A stretch of 34,419 bases of DNA from Halobacteriales archaeon QS_9_68_17 (GCA_003023565.1 PXSA01000009.1:48952-83370), one strand, 5' to 3'; shown: positions 24,365 through 32,110, counted from the first letter of the stretch. Numbers and translations are program-made. The notes: generated by a model from the letters alone, not told the origin.

Positions 24365-24658
24365 ATGGACGATACTCCCCAAGAGATCACTGCGCTCGTG
24401 GGTCGGGAGGTGTACTCGAACAACGGCGTCTTCGTCGGCGAAGTCGAAGACGTCCGCCTGGACCTCGACACGGAACTCGTCACGGGTCTCGCGCTCCACG
24501 AACTGAACGCCGACGTGTTCGGCGGCCTCGATAACGACGCTCGCGGCGTCATCATCCCGTACCGCTGGGTGCAGGCCGTCGGCGACGTCGTCCTCATCAA
24601 CGACGTCATCGAGCGCATCCGCCGCCCCGAGGACGAGGAGGAAGAGGCCGTCGCCTAG
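24365..24658 (+). CDS. PRC-barrel domain protein
   Basis: A 97-residue protein consisting of one PRC-barrel: ITALVGREVYSNNGVFVGEVEDVRLDLDTE, VTGLALHELN, GVIIPYRWVQAVGDVVLINDVIERI. The acidic tail is DEEEEAVA. Archaeal stand-alone PRC-barrel proteins are widespread; CdpB-type members act with SepF and FtsZ in cell division in haloarchaea. Whether this copy belongs to that group cannot be decided here. A TATA-like CAATTAAGG (24332-24340) precedes the ATG by about 27 bases. Its end overlaps the convergent DHH gene by 4 bases. Confidence 0.92.
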   Translation: MDDTPQEITALVGREVYSNNGVFVGEVEDVRLDLDTELVTGLALHELNADVFGGLDNDARGVIIPYRWVQAVGDVVLINDVIERIRRPEDEEEEAVA

Positions 24659-26109
24659 GAACCGTTGCCGCTCTCGCCGCTCTCGACGCCCATCGCGTCG
24701 AACAGTTTCCGCTTCACCGCCTCCTCGGTCAACTGGAGGAGCGTGTCCCTGTTCTCCTCGTTCGTCTCGATGCCCGTGAAGATGCCCAGCGGTATCTCCG
24801 CGCTCGCCTGTGTGGAGTGGCCCGCCGCCTCGCCTATCTCCGCGTAAGCGTCGCCGAGCACCTTGCCGATGTTCATCCGGATGTCCTTCGAGCGCGCGGC
24901 GAGGTAGATGGTGTCGTCGGCGATGCCGAAGACGGCCGTCGTCGTGATCCCCTCCAGGTTCAGGAGGTGCTGGGCCGCCTGCGTCAGCGCGTCGCGGTCG
25001 CGGATGAACCCGGCGTTTGAGACGAGGTGGCTCCCCTGCACCTCGCGGTTAGTGATCGCCTCCGCGAGCACGTCCAGCGTCTCCGGCGACATGCTCGGCG
25101 ATTCGACCTGCTCCAGCGTGTCGTGGTTGGCGAACGGGTAGAGGTACGCGGCCGCGGTCAGGTCCGCCGGCGTGGTGTCGCGCTTGAAGTCGAGCGTCTC
25201 GGCCCGGATCCCGTACAGCAGGGCGGTGGCGACCTCCTCGCCGACGTTCATGTCGAACTCCTGAATGTACTTCGTCAGGATCGTCGACGTGGAGGACATG
25301 TTCGGGCGCACGTCGACGAACTCCGCGTCGTAGTCCTCGTCGGGTTCGTAGTGGTCGATGAGCACGTCGACGTCCAGGTCGTAGTCGACCTCGGAGGACT
25401 TGGCGTGGTCGACCAGCGCCACCGTGTCGTACGTCTCGAAGTCCTCGATGTCGGCCCAGTTGTGGAGTTCGATCCCGAGGAGGTTGACGAACGCCCGGTT
25501 CTCCTGATGACCGATGTCGCCGAGATAGAGGATGTCGGCCTCGACATCCAGGTGGTCGGCGATCGCCTGCAGCGCCGCCGCGCTGGCGATCGAGTCCGGG
25601 TCGGGGTTGTCGTGCGTGACGATAGCTACCCGCTCTTTCGTGTCGGTCAACACGTCGCTCAACTGCCGCGCCTTGTACTCCAGTTCGCCCGTCTCCAGCG
25701 AGCGGAGCGCGGAGTCGGCGATGACCGCAGAGGGGTTGATGACGTGGTCGGCCCCCAGTTCGGTCAACTCGTCGCTGGAGACGGGGTCGCTCGCCCGGAC
25801 CACGACGAAGTGGTCGGCGTCCCGCTCGCGGATGTTCGACACCGCCGCCTTGTTCGCCTCCACGTCGGAGGACATGATCAGGATGACGTCGCGGTCATCG
25901 ACCGATTCGGCGACCGTCCCGTCGCTGATATCGGCCTGCTGCGCGTTGAGGTCCTGATCCCGCAGCGCCTCGACCCGTCCCGGGTCCTTGTCGATGATGA
26001 GCACGTCCTTCCCTTGCTCGACGAGTTCCTCGGCGACGGCGTGACCGACGCTCCCGCACCCGAGGATAGCGTACGTCGAGATCGAGGAGATAGCGACCCC
26101 AGTGTTCAT
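24655..26109 (-). CDS. TrkA-N/DHH-DHHA1 phosphoesterase
   Basis: A 484-residue protein. Residues 10-130 are a TrkA-N/RCK nucleotide-binding domain (YAILGCGSVGHAVAEELVEQ, VLIIDKDPGRVEAL). Residues 155-330 are a DHH phosphoesterase (VAIVTHDNPDPDSIASAAAL, YLGDIGHQENRAFVNLLG, TVALVDHAKSSEV, VLIDHYEPDEDYDAEF), and residues 340-470 DHHA1 (GITTTAVFGIADDTIYLAARSKD...). The metal-binding Asp and His residues are intact. DHH-DHHA1 enzymes of this type degrade cyclic dinucleotides or nanoRNA, and the fused TrkA-N domain suggests ligand control by NAD(H) or by a cyclic nucleotide. c-di-AMP is known in haloarchaea, so a c-di-AMP phosphodiesterase role is a reasonable but unproven guess. A TATA element is likely at 26120-26135. 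Confidence 0.92.
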   Translation of the reverse strand: MNTGVAISSISTYAILGCGSVGHAVAEELVEQGKDVLIIDKDPGRVEALRDQDLNAQQADISDGTVAESVDDRDVILIMSSDVEANKAAVSNIRERDADHFVVVRASDPVSSDELTELGADHVINPSAVIADSALRSLETGELEYKARQLSDVLTDTKERVAIVTHDNPDPDSIASAAALQAIADHLDVEADILYLGDIGHQENRAFVNLLGIELHNWADIEDFETYDTVALVDHAKSSEVDYDLDVDVLIDHYEPDEDYDAEFVDVRPNMSSTSTILTKYIQEFDMNVGEEVATALLYGIRAETLDFKRDTTPADLTAAAYLYPFANHDTLEQVESPSMSPETLDVLAEAITNREVQGSHLVSNAGFIRDRDALTQAAQHLLNLEGITTTAVFGIADDTIYLAARSKDIRMNIGKVLGDAYAEIGEAAGHSTQASAEIPLGIFTGIETNEENRDTLLQLTEEAVKRKLFDAMGVESGESGNGS

Positions 26110-26372
26110 TTGTCGGACCTTTACTCCGGACCATACTTAACGGTCCCGAACCGTCGCTCCGAGGCGTTTTCGGGGTTGCCCGGCCGTTCCGCTCGCCCGT
26201 CGGCCGCCGTTTTTCGGCGGCGTCTTCGCCCCGGTTCCGGCTTCGAGGCCCGTCGACCGAGCCGATCCGAACCTGTTATATCCCTCGCCCGTAACGTCGA
26301 GTACAGTGATCGCGCGACGACGACCCCCGTCGGGGGCGTCGCCGCGGAGGGCAAACCGTGCTTCTGAAACGA

Positions 26373-26504
26373 ATGAAACGACTGCTCGCCGACGACGCGG
26401 AAGTGCTGCACGAGTGTCGACGGTGCGGCGCGTCGCTCGACTCCAACACCGACGCCTGTCCGGAGTGTGGTTCGACCGACTTCGAGCGCTTCGAGATCCG
26501 CTGA
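26373..26504 (+). CDS. Very small zinc-ribbon protein
   Basis: A 43-residue protein: MKRLLADDAEVLHECRRCGA, with a second knuckle CPECGSTDFERFEIR. The two pairs Cys15-Arg-Arg-Cys18 and CPEC form a rubredoxin-like zinc ribbon. An alternative in-frame GTG at 26358 would add MLLKR. TTATATCC (about 26276-26283) is a possible TATA element, which leaves a leader of roughly 70 bases. Small CPxCG zinc proteins of this kind are numerous in haloarchaea and mostly uncharacterised. The same design recurs at 27619 and 27901. Confidence 0.8.
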   Translation: MKRLLADDAEVLHECRRCGASLDSNTDACPECGSTDFERFEIR

Positions 26505-26590
26505 CCCGGCTTCCGTCGATGACTCTCGTCGATGGAGGAGTCGAGAAACAAAACGTATTTTAGTATACCCCGGTAACGAACGAGTGTACG

Positions 26591-26664
26591 GGGCCGGTAG
26601 CTCAGTCCGGCAGAGCGTCTGACTCTTAATCAGACGGTCGCGTGTTCAAATCGCGCCCGGCCCG
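26591..26664 (+). tRNA. tRNA-Lys (anticodon CTT)
   Basis: The cloverleaf is complete: acceptor GGGCCGG (26591-26597) with CCGGCCC (26657-26663), D arm GCTC...GAGC, anticodon stem TCTGA/TCAGA with loop CTCTTAA (anticodon CTT), T arm GCGTG-TTCAAAT-CGCGC, and discriminator G at 26664. No intron, and CCA is not encoded. A promoter-like TTTTAGTATA lies at about 26556-26565. Confidence 0.95.
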
Positions 26665-27015
26665 CTTTCTGACGAACGACAGTCACCAACGGAGCGTAGC
26701 GTCTGTTCACCGCTCCGTGGCCGGGCGGTGTCGCGACGCCGCGTGGCACGCTGGGCGAAGTCCACGTGCGACTGGCCGTCGGTCGATATGGCCGACGAGC
26801 GGAGCATTGTCGACCGGGGCATCCCCCACCGTTCTCGCGGCCGACGTGCGGAACACGACTCTCGAAGCCGAGCGCTCCGGGGTGACGACGCGACGGGGAG
26901 TTCAGCCGTTCGACCAGTTCCGGCGCGAGGGGGCGTTCGGCGGCGAGAACTTCGGGTCCCGTGTAGTGGGTCCCGCGGAGACAAGCACTATCACGGTGGG
27001 CCGCTTTCGATCCGT
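26665..27015. other. Intergenic region downstream of tRNA-Lys
   Basis: About 350 bases with long but incoherent open frames on both strands. I found no domain, no start with a fitting promoter and no second copy of the tRNA 3' end, so no attachment site. CAAGCACTATCACGG near 26982-26996 may be a weak promoter for the HalOD1 gene at 27016. Confidence 0.5.
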
Positions 27016-27378
27016 ATGGCGAACAGTTCGTCGCATAGCCTGCCATCGGCCCCTGATCTGACGGAGACGGAACTGGAAGCGGTCGATCGGAGCGACGTGA
27101 CCGAATACAGCCCCGAGACGGACACCTACCGCACGTCGTTCAGCGGCGACGCCGAGTCCGTGTGGGTGGCGGTCCTCTCGACGGTCGCGGTGGTCTCGGA
27201 GACGAAACCGACGGAGCTACCGCCGCTGTATTCCGTGATGGACCCGACCGCGCTCGAGGACCTGATGGAGCCGTCCGGCCTCGGACCGTCGAGAAGCGAT
27301 ATCAGCGTCTCGTTCGCCTACGTCGACTACCTCGTCACCGTCCGTAACTACGGGGTCATAACGGTCCAGCCGAGATGA
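27016..27378 (+). CDS. HalOD1 output-domain protein
   Basis: A 120-residue protein. The C-terminal HalOD1 domain is recognisable by ESVWVAVLSTVAVVSETKPT, ELPPLYSVMDPTALEDLMEP and the strand pair SVSFAYVDYLVTVRNYGVIT. The N-terminal 45 residues are Ser- and acid-rich. It is related to, but clearly divergent from, the HalOD1 protein at 15624. It stands alone, so no partner sensor is seen here. Expected role: output part of a haloarchaeal signalling pathway. Confidence 0.82.
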   Translation: MANSSSHSLPSAPDLTETELEAVDRSDVTEYSPETDTYRTSFSGDAESVWVAVLSTVAVVSETKPTELPPLYSVMDPTALEDLMEPSGLGPSRSDISVSFAYVDYLVTVRNYGVITVQPR

Positions 27379-27618
27379 ACGCCCGGGAACGACGTCTCGC
27401 TGCTGACGGCCCGGGATCGACCCCGACGACGGCGATCGACTCCCCGCTCGCACGCTGAATACTCTCGACTCGCTCCGAGCGCTCCGCCCCGTAGACCGGC
27501 GACGCTATCGCCCTGATCGGATCGCGGGTCACTGACGACCTGCGCGTACTCGCGGTACGACCGTCGTTTGATGCCGATATCCGGGTGGACGGGTACGAGC
27601 GTCGCTAAAAGAGTCGTC

Positions 27619-27762
27619 TCAGTCGACCCGTTCCAGTCGCGGCCCCCCACAGGACGGACACACCTGATACGAGGAGTCGTATCTACCGGAGCAGTGAAAA
27701 CACTCGTACCGCTCGGTCGGACTGTCACGGACGGTTTCACGGAGTCGTTTCAGGACACTCAT
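27619..27762 (-). CDS. Very small zinc-ribbon protein
   Basis: A 47-residue protein read from ATG 27762: MSVLKRLRETVRDSPTERYE, then CFHC and CPSCGGPRLERVD. Two CxxC knuckles are separated by about 13 residues. The basic N-terminal helix followed by a zinc ribbon is the layout of the 43-residue protein at 26373. The intergenic region to the divergent gene at 27901 contains TGTTAATTGTTA (27796-27807), a plausible TATA element for this gene. Function unknown; nucleic-acid binding or protein binding is typical of the fold. Confidence 0.78.
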   Translation of the reverse strand: MSVLKRLRETVRDSPTERYECFHCSGRYDSSYQVCPSCGGPRLERVD

Positions 27763-27900
27763 CACGGTTCCCCGGCCGACAGATCGCGCCGGGGTATGTT
27801 AATTGTTAGCGATCCTGTCGACGCGGCGGTGAACGCTCGGTGGCGACAGATACGGACAGTGACAAAAATCCTTTGACGAATCCGATGGTAGCTGCCGCCG

Positions 27901-28020
27901 ATGCCGGACTTCGAGAACTACACCTGTGCTAGCTGTGGAAACGAGTTCAAAGCACACCCTAGTTCGAACGCCGCCGAGAACGAGACCTGCAGTCCGGCCT
28001 GCGAAACGGCAGGGCAGTGA
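27901..28020 (+). CDS. Very small zinc-finger protein (39 residues)
   Basis: A protein of 39 residues, MPDFENYTCASCGNEFKAHP followed by SSNAAENETCSPACETAGQ. The knuckles are CASC and CSPAC, the second with an extra residue. A TATA-like AAAAATCCTTTGAC (27863-27876) lies about 27 bases before the ATG, supporting a leaderless real gene. It resembles a conserved haloarchaeal family of tiny zinc-finger proteins carrying a DUF number that I cannot assign with certainty. It is convergent with guaB, 71 bases away. Confidence 0.8.
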   Translation: MPDFENYTCASCGNEFKAHPSSNAAENETCSPACETAGQ

Positions 28021-28091
28021 ACCGACCGGGTGAGCCGTTTTCCGGGTCCGTCCGCCGAGCGGTCGTCGAACGCCGAACCGTGGTTCGGACG

Positions 28092-29591
28092 TCACTCGTC
28101 CGGGCTGTAGTTCGGTGCCTCGTCGGTGATGACGACGTCGTGGGCGTGGCTCTCGCGCTGGCCGGCCGAGGAAACGCGGACGAACTCCGCGCGCTCCTTG
28201 AACTCGGGGACGGTCTCCGCGCCGACGTAGCCCATCCCGCTTTGCATCCCGCCCGATAGCTGGTGGAGTTCGCTCTGAACGCTCCCCTTGTACGGCGTCG
28301 CCGCCTCGACGCCCTCCGGGACGTACTCCTCCTCGTCGTCGGGCGTTTCCTTCAGATAGCGGTTATCGTCGTCGTCGCCGCCGGCCATCGCGCCGACGCT
28401 GCCCATGCCGCGGTACTGCTTGTACTTCTTGCCGTTCATCGTGATGACACGACCGGGGGCTTCGTCCGTCCCGGCGAAGTAGGACCCCAGCATGACTGCG
28501 TCCGCGCCCGCCGCGATGGCCTTGATCGCGTCGCCGGAGTAGCGGATACCGCCGTCCGCGATGACGGGCACGTCGTGCTGTGCGGCGACGTCCGCCACCT
28601 GTGCGACAGCGGTGATCTGGGGCATGCCCGCGCCGCTGACGACTCGCGTCGTACAGATGCTTCCCGGACCGATACCGACCTTGATACCGTCGGCGAAGCC
28701 GACGAGTTCCAGCGCGGCCTCGCGCGTCCCGACGTTGCCGACGACGACGTCCGCGTCGACCGCCTCCTTGATCCCCCGCGCGCCCTCGATGACGTTCTGG
28801 TTGTGCGCGTGCGCGGTGTCGATGAACAGGGCGTCCACGCCCACCTCGTCGGCCGCCGTCGCGCGGTCCATCTCGAACGGGCCGACGGCGGCGGCCGCGA
28901 GCAGTTTCCCGTCCTCGTCGCGGGCAGCGTCGTCGTACTCGCGACGCTGGAGGATCCCCTGCATGGTGAGGAGGCCGACGAGTCGGTTCCCGCCGTCGAC
29001 GATCGGGACACGCTCGATCTTGTACTCGTACATCAGTTCGAGCGCCTCGCGCGCGGTGACGTCTTCGGGGGCGGTGATGACCTCGTCGGTCATCGCCTCG
29101 CGGACCTCGTCGTGTTCGCCGACCTCGAGGTACGGGCGGATGTCGGTGCCGCTGATGATGCCGAGCACCTCGTCGTCCTCGTCGACGACGGGCGCGCCGC
29201 TGACACCCTTGCTCTCCATCATCTCGTCGACCTCGCGGACGGTCTGTTCCGGCCGCGCGGTGACGACGTCGCGGATGACCAGCTCGTCCGCGCGCTTGAT
29301 ACGCTCGACCTCTGTGACCATCCGGTCGACGTCCATGTTGCGGTGCAGGACGCCCAGACCGCCCTGTCGCGACATCTCGATGGCCAGTTCGCTCTCGGTG
29401 ACGGTGTCCATCGCGGCCGAGAGTATCGGCACGTTCAGTTCGACGTTGGTCGAGACGCGCGTCGAGAGGTCCGCCTCGTCCGGTTCGACCTCGCTCTCCT
29501 TGGGCCGGAGGAGCACGTCGTCGAAGGTCAGCGCTTCCGGTACTCGGAGCTTCTCGGAGAAAGGCTCGCCCTCAGGAACGTCGTTCGCCAT
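28092..29591 (-). CDS. guaB: Inosine-5'-monophosphate dehydrogenase
   Basis: A 499-residue IMPDH, oxidising IMP to XMP with NAD+ in GTP synthesis. Visible: LTFDDVLLRPKESEV at the N-terminus, a CBS pair at about 95-215 (VVTARPEQTVREVDEMMESK, MTDEVITAPEDVTAREALELM), the active-site loop GPGSICTTRVVSGAG with the catalytic Cys, GGIRYSGDAIKAIAAGADAVMLG for phosphate binding, and the flap YRGMGSVGAM with its conserved Arg-Gly-Met-Gly. The ATG at 29591 (MANDVPEGE) is preferred to 29606 because the T-rich element CGTTTTTGGG (29616-29625) then lies at the leaderless distance. Confidence 0.96.
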   Translation of the reverse strand: MANDVPEGEPFSEKLRVPEALTFDDVLLRPKESEVEPDEADLSTRVSTNVELNVPILSAAMDTVTESELAIEMSRQGGLGVLHRNMDVDRMVTEVERIKRADELVIRDVVTARPEQTVREVDEMMESKGVSGAPVVDEDDEVLGIISGTDIRPYLEVGEHDEVREAMTDEVITAPEDVTAREALELMYEYKIERVPIVDGGNRLVGLLTMQGILQRREYDDAARDEDGKLLAAAAVGPFEMDRATAADEVGVDALFIDTAHAHNQNVIEGARGIKEAVDADVVVGNVGTREAALELVGFADGIKVGIGPGSICTTRVVSGAGMPQITAVAQVADVAAQHDVPVIADGGIRYSGDAIKAIAAGADAVMLGSYFAGTDEAPGRVITMNGKKYKQYRGMGSVGAMAGGDDDDNRYLKETPDDEEEYVPEGVEAATPYKGSVQSELHQLSGGMQSGMGYVGAETVPEFKERAEFVRVSSAGQRESHAHDVVITDEAPNYSPDE

Positions 29592-29746
29592 GTAAACTGT
29601 CGACATCCGCGGCCCAAAAACGTTGCGAGACGACCCACCCTCTGGGAGCCTTCCACACGGTACGACGCCGCTCGTGGCCGTTCACCGGGGAACGTGCGGA
29701 CACGTCCCACGCAATACTTATGCACAACCCTGGACTTCTACGTAGT

Positions 29747-29950
29747 ATGGACTCCGCCAGTCCCATCGCATCGCGCAGCGCCGGTCAGACCAGCGTCGGC
29801 TCCGGCAACCTCTTTACGAACTTCGCGATGGCGACGACATTCAAACGAGCGGAGAACCCGCTTCCGGCCAACTGGCAGTGGTGCGGTGACGGACGCCGCT
29901 ATCGCCAACCGGAACACCCATCGGCCACGGGGGATGGCCATCACGGGTAA
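29747..29950 (+). CDS. Possible small ORF upstream of DUF5794 gene
   Basis: A 67-codon frame (MDSASPIASRSAGQTSVGSG ... ATGDGHHG) whose ATG lies about 29 bases after a good TATA element (AATACTTATG, 29713-29722), as expected for a leaderless gene, and whose TAA ends 6 bases before the next start. The peptide has no recognised domain and its composition is less acidic than neighbouring proteins, so it may instead be the untranslated leader of the following gene. The rest of the roughly 365-base gap between guaB and 29957 holds only the two divergent promoters. Confidence 0.3.
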   Translation: MDSASPIASRSAGQTSVGSGNLFTNFAMATTFKRAENPLPANWQWCGDGRRYRQPEHPSATGDGHHG

Positions 29951-29956
29951 GCCAGC

Positions 29957-30838
29957 ATGAGCACGTCTCAGCATCCGATAGCGCTCCACCTCGAGGACCG
30001 AGTGGGTGGCGCGACCAAGCTACTCGCTACCGTCATGTGCCTCCCGCTGGTCGACGGCATCTTCCCCGCGCTCGTCCTCGCCGGGGGTGTCGACTCTATC
30101 GCGGGCATCGTACAGGTCGGACTGCTCGTCTTCGGCGGGAGCGCGACCGTCGCAGTCATCCTCGCCGAGATGGACGGCACGCCCCGCGAGCAGGCGACGG
30201 TCGTCGCACTCGTGGGGGCGGTGTTGCTCCCCGTCGCCGCCGCGGAGGCGGCGCTCGCCCCGACCATCGAGAGCCTGCTGAACATGACCCTGTTCGAGCG
30301 CTTCGCCGCGCTGGTCATCGCCGCCGTCGCCGCCAAGACGGCCAGCGCCCGCATCGGTGAGTACCTGCCGCGCCCGGCGGTCATCATCGGCCTCGGCCTC
30401 GTCGCCAGTTTCGACCCCGCGGGCGCGGAGTTGGTGATGGTTCCCGACGCCACCCTCGTCGCGAAGGCGGTCGCGTCCGCGAGCGTCGGCGTCGGCTTCG
30501 CCATCGCCGTTGCCCTGCTCTCGCCGATGCTCCGCGACCAGGTCGACATCGACCGCTTCCGCTTCGGCAGTGCCGTCGCGCTCGGCGTCCTGCCGCTGTC
30601 GCTGCTCGGTCTGCTGTTCGACCAGGCCCCGCTGGCCGTCCTCGCCGTGACCGCGCTGTTCGCGTTCGACCCCAGCGGCGACGCGACGCTCGCGGAGTCG
30701 GACGACCACGGCACCGATGCCGGGTCCTCGCCCGAAGGCACGATGGCCGGCGGCGGGCAGACGACCGACGAGGACGCCGAGGACGACCAGCCCGCCGACG
30801 CGCCGGTCGCCACCGAGGGCCGTGCGCCCTGGCTCTAG
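29957..30838 (+). CDS. DUF5794 family membrane protein
   Basis: A 293-residue polytopic membrane protein with about seven hydrophobic segments from residue 20 to 235 (LLATVMCLPLVDGIFPALVL, IVQVGLLVFGGSATVAVILAE, ATVVALVGAVLLPVAAAEAAL, FAALVIAAVAAKTASA, AVIIGLGLVASF, AVASASVGVGFAIAVALLSP, AVALGVLPLSLLGLLFDQ). The tail of about 55 residues is acidic and cytoplasmic. The DUF5794 assignment is from memory of this haloarchaeal family and its constant neighbour DUF5795, which follows after 38 bases. Function unknown. Confidence 0.78.
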   Translation: MSTSQHPIALHLEDRVGGATKLLATVMCLPLVDGIFPALVLAGGVDSIAGIVQVGLLVFGGSATVAVILAEMDGTPREQATVVALVGAVLLPVAAAEAALAPTIESLLNMTLFERFAALVIAAVAAKTASARIGEYLPRPAVIIGLGLVASFDPAGAELVMVPDATLVAKAVASASVGVGFAIAVALLSPMLRDQVDIDRFRFGSAVALGVLPLSLLGLLFDQAPLAVLAVTALFAFDPSGDATLAESDDHGTDAGSSPEGTMAGGGQTTDEDAEDDQPADAPVATEGRAPWL

Positions 30839-30876
30839 AGCCGAACGCTTACTTTCCCCGGTCGACTTCCTCGCGT

Positions 30877-31101
30877 ATGAGCAACCGCGTCGTTCAGGGC
30901 CGGATGGTTACGGCCGAGTCGCTCGCGGAGATGATCGAAGGCGAAAGCGTCATGGAAGCCGAACCCATCGAGGACGCCGACCGGCAGTGTCCCGACTGCG
31001 CCGAGGACGTCCTCGCCGTTGGCTATATGCCGAGCGTCACCGAGTTCGTCACCGGGTACAAGTGTCAGGAGTGCGACTGGAGAGAAACCGACCGCGACTA
31101 A
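30877..31101 (+). CDS. DUF5795 family zinc-ribbon protein
   Basis: A 74-residue protein, RVVQGRMVTAESLAEMIEGE and SVMEAEPIEDADRQCPDC followed by VGYMPSVTEFVTGYKCQEC. The knuckles CPDC and CQEC make a zinc ribbon with a long insert. It matches DUF5795 of haloarchaea as I recall it. It is co-directional with, and close to, the DUF5794 membrane protein, so the two probably work together. It ends about 60 bases before tRNA-Trp. Confidence 0.85.
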   Translation: MSNRVVQGRMVTAESLAEMIEGESVMEAEPIEDADRQCPDCAEDVLAVGYMPSVTEFVTGYKCQECDWRETDRD

Positions 31102-31162
31102 CCGCCCGCACCCGATTCCGGATCGAAACCACTTTAGGCAACTCCGACCAACGAGGGACCGA

Positions 31163-31339
31163 GGGGTCGTGGCCAAGCCCGGCATGGCGACTGACTCCAG
31201 AGGCTAAGCGCTCGGTGACGACATCCCGGACTGGTATACCGAGCGACCGACTGATCATCGGTCGCGTTGACGACCCTCTGGGGTACCGAGGCGCACCGGA
31301 GATATCAGTCGATCGGGGGTTCAAATCCCTCCGACCCCA
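31163..31339 (+). tRNA. tRNA-Trp (anticodon CCA) with intron
   Basis: Exon 1 is 31163-31200 and exon 2 is 31304-31339. Acceptor GGGGTCG (31163-31169) pairs with CGACCCC (31332-31338), with discriminator A at 31339. The D stem is GCCA/TGGC, the anticodon stem ACTGA/TCAGT, the loop CTCCAG|A with anticodon CCA, and the T arm GGGGG-TTCAAAT-CCCTC. The splice sites form a perfect bulge-helix-bulge: CTCC (31195-31198) pairs with GGAG (31298-31301), flanked by three-base bulges AG^A and AT^A, where archaeal splicing endonuclease cuts. The intron interrupts after position 37. Confidence 0.96.
31201..31303 (+). ncRNA. tRNA-Trp intron, possible box C/D guide RNA
   Basis: A 103-base intron. In Haloferax volcanii the tRNA-Trp intron is of similar size and acts as a box C/D guide for 2'-O-methylation of positions 34 and 39 of the same tRNA. 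Here GTGACGA (31215-31221) can be a divergent box C and CTGA (31251-31254) a D' box; I did not find an unambiguous terminal box D. The guide role is therefore from known biology, supported weakly by sequence. Confidence 0.55.
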
Positions 31340-31422
31340 TTCTCTCTGACGACGAACGGACGTGAGGAGTCTGTAGGATAGACGTCGAGGGATTCGAAGC
31401 AGAGAGCAGCTTTACTGCGACC

Positions 31423-31446
31423 GAGGTTCAAACCCCCCGGACCCCA
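31423..31446 (+). repeat. Detached tRNA 3'-end-like copy
   Basis: The segment GAGGTTCAAACC...GGACCCCA copies the T arm and acceptor 3' strand of tRNA-Trp (31315-31339) with a few changes; the ends are 107 bases apart. No matching 5' acceptor GGGGTCC or anticodon arm precedes it, so it is not a complete tRNA. Such copies are typical att remnants left by integrating elements at tRNA genes, or debris of a deleted tRNA. Confidence 0.6.
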
Positions 31447-31528
31447 TACCGTACGAAAGTAAAGCGGCACGTCTTACCGATTTTTCTCCACCGAATCGCG
31501 CGCAGCGGACGCGGGAAGACCGACTCGG

Positions 31529-31716
31529 TCAGTCGACCGAACGGGGACGGTCGACCTTGTCCGAACACTCCTTCACGAAGTCGGTAGCGCGGTCTCAGTC
31601 TCCGGATCGACGGAGAAGTAGACCCCTTTCTTCGTCCCCAGCAGCGGGTGGTAGCCGACGCCGAGGTCCGAGACGTAGACGCTGTAGTGTGGCGTTCGCC
31701 CGCGACGAACCGTGCC
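31529..31716 (-). pseudogene. Frameshifted remnant of a small protein
   Basis: On the minus strand one frame reads TDGTVRRGRTPHYSVY, then VSDLGVGYHPLLGTKK and GVYFSVDPETETA, and soon stops. A single-base shift at about 31589 restores TDFVKECSDKVDRPRSVD and a TGA at 31529-31531. No start codon precedes the first part; it begins right after the PNPOx-like gene. The sensible acidic sequence on both sides of the shift argues that this is a decayed or frameshifted gene. Family not recognised. Confidence 0.5.
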
Positions 31717-31717
31717 G

Positions 31718-32110
31718 TCAGTCGTAAGTTCTGTACGAGGCGGTGCCGACGTCGATCCGAACCAGCGTGTTCTCGGAATGGGCGTCTTCGTCGACGCCGT
31801 ACTTCCGGTTGATACGCCGGTTCGCTTCGCGGAACGCCTCCTCGTCGTCGACGACCGTCGCGGTGCCGAGGAGCGTCACCGTCCACTCCGGCGTTCCGGC
31901 CTCGTCCTTCTGGACCGAAAGCGCGATCCGGGGGTTCTCCCGTACGTTTCGCAGCTTTCGTCCCGTCGTGACGAGTTCGACTACTCCGCCGTCGTAGACG
32001 TACCACACCGGCGCGGCGTGGGGACGGTCGCCGACGCTCGTCGCGAAATGGGCCATCAGCGGTTCGCTCGTGAGCAGCGCCTCCGCGGGATCCGGGACGG
32101 TATCAGACAC
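31718..32110 (-). CDS. Pyridoxamine 5'-phosphate oxidase-like FMN-binding protein
   Basis: A 130-residue split-barrel protein. AHFATSVGDRPHAAPVWYVYDGG is the characteristic first strand pair, followed by TTGRKLRNVRENPRIALSVQ and a C-terminal FREANRRINRKYGVDEDAHS helix. GTG 32110 (VSDTVPDP) is chosen because GTTTTATT (about 32132-32139) lies 25 bases upstream, the leaderless spacing; the longer open frame runs through promoter sequence. Members bind FMN, F420 or haem; F420-linked oxidoreductases share this fold. The true substrate is unknown. Confidence 0.88.
   Translation of the reverse strand: MSDTVPDPAEALLTSEPLMAHFATSVGDRPHAAPVWYVYDGGVVELVTTGRKLRNVRENPRIALSVQKDEAGTPEWTVTLLGTATVVDDEEAFREANRRINRKYGVDEDAHSENTLVRIDVGTASYRTYD

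Noticed and set aside
26591..27015. tRNA-Lys considered as an integration site
   Set aside because: No second copy of its 3' end and no integrase found downstream within the window.
28263..29960. A 565-codon plus-strand open frame opposite guaB
   Set aside because: Antisense of a clear IMP dehydrogenase with all catalytic motifs.
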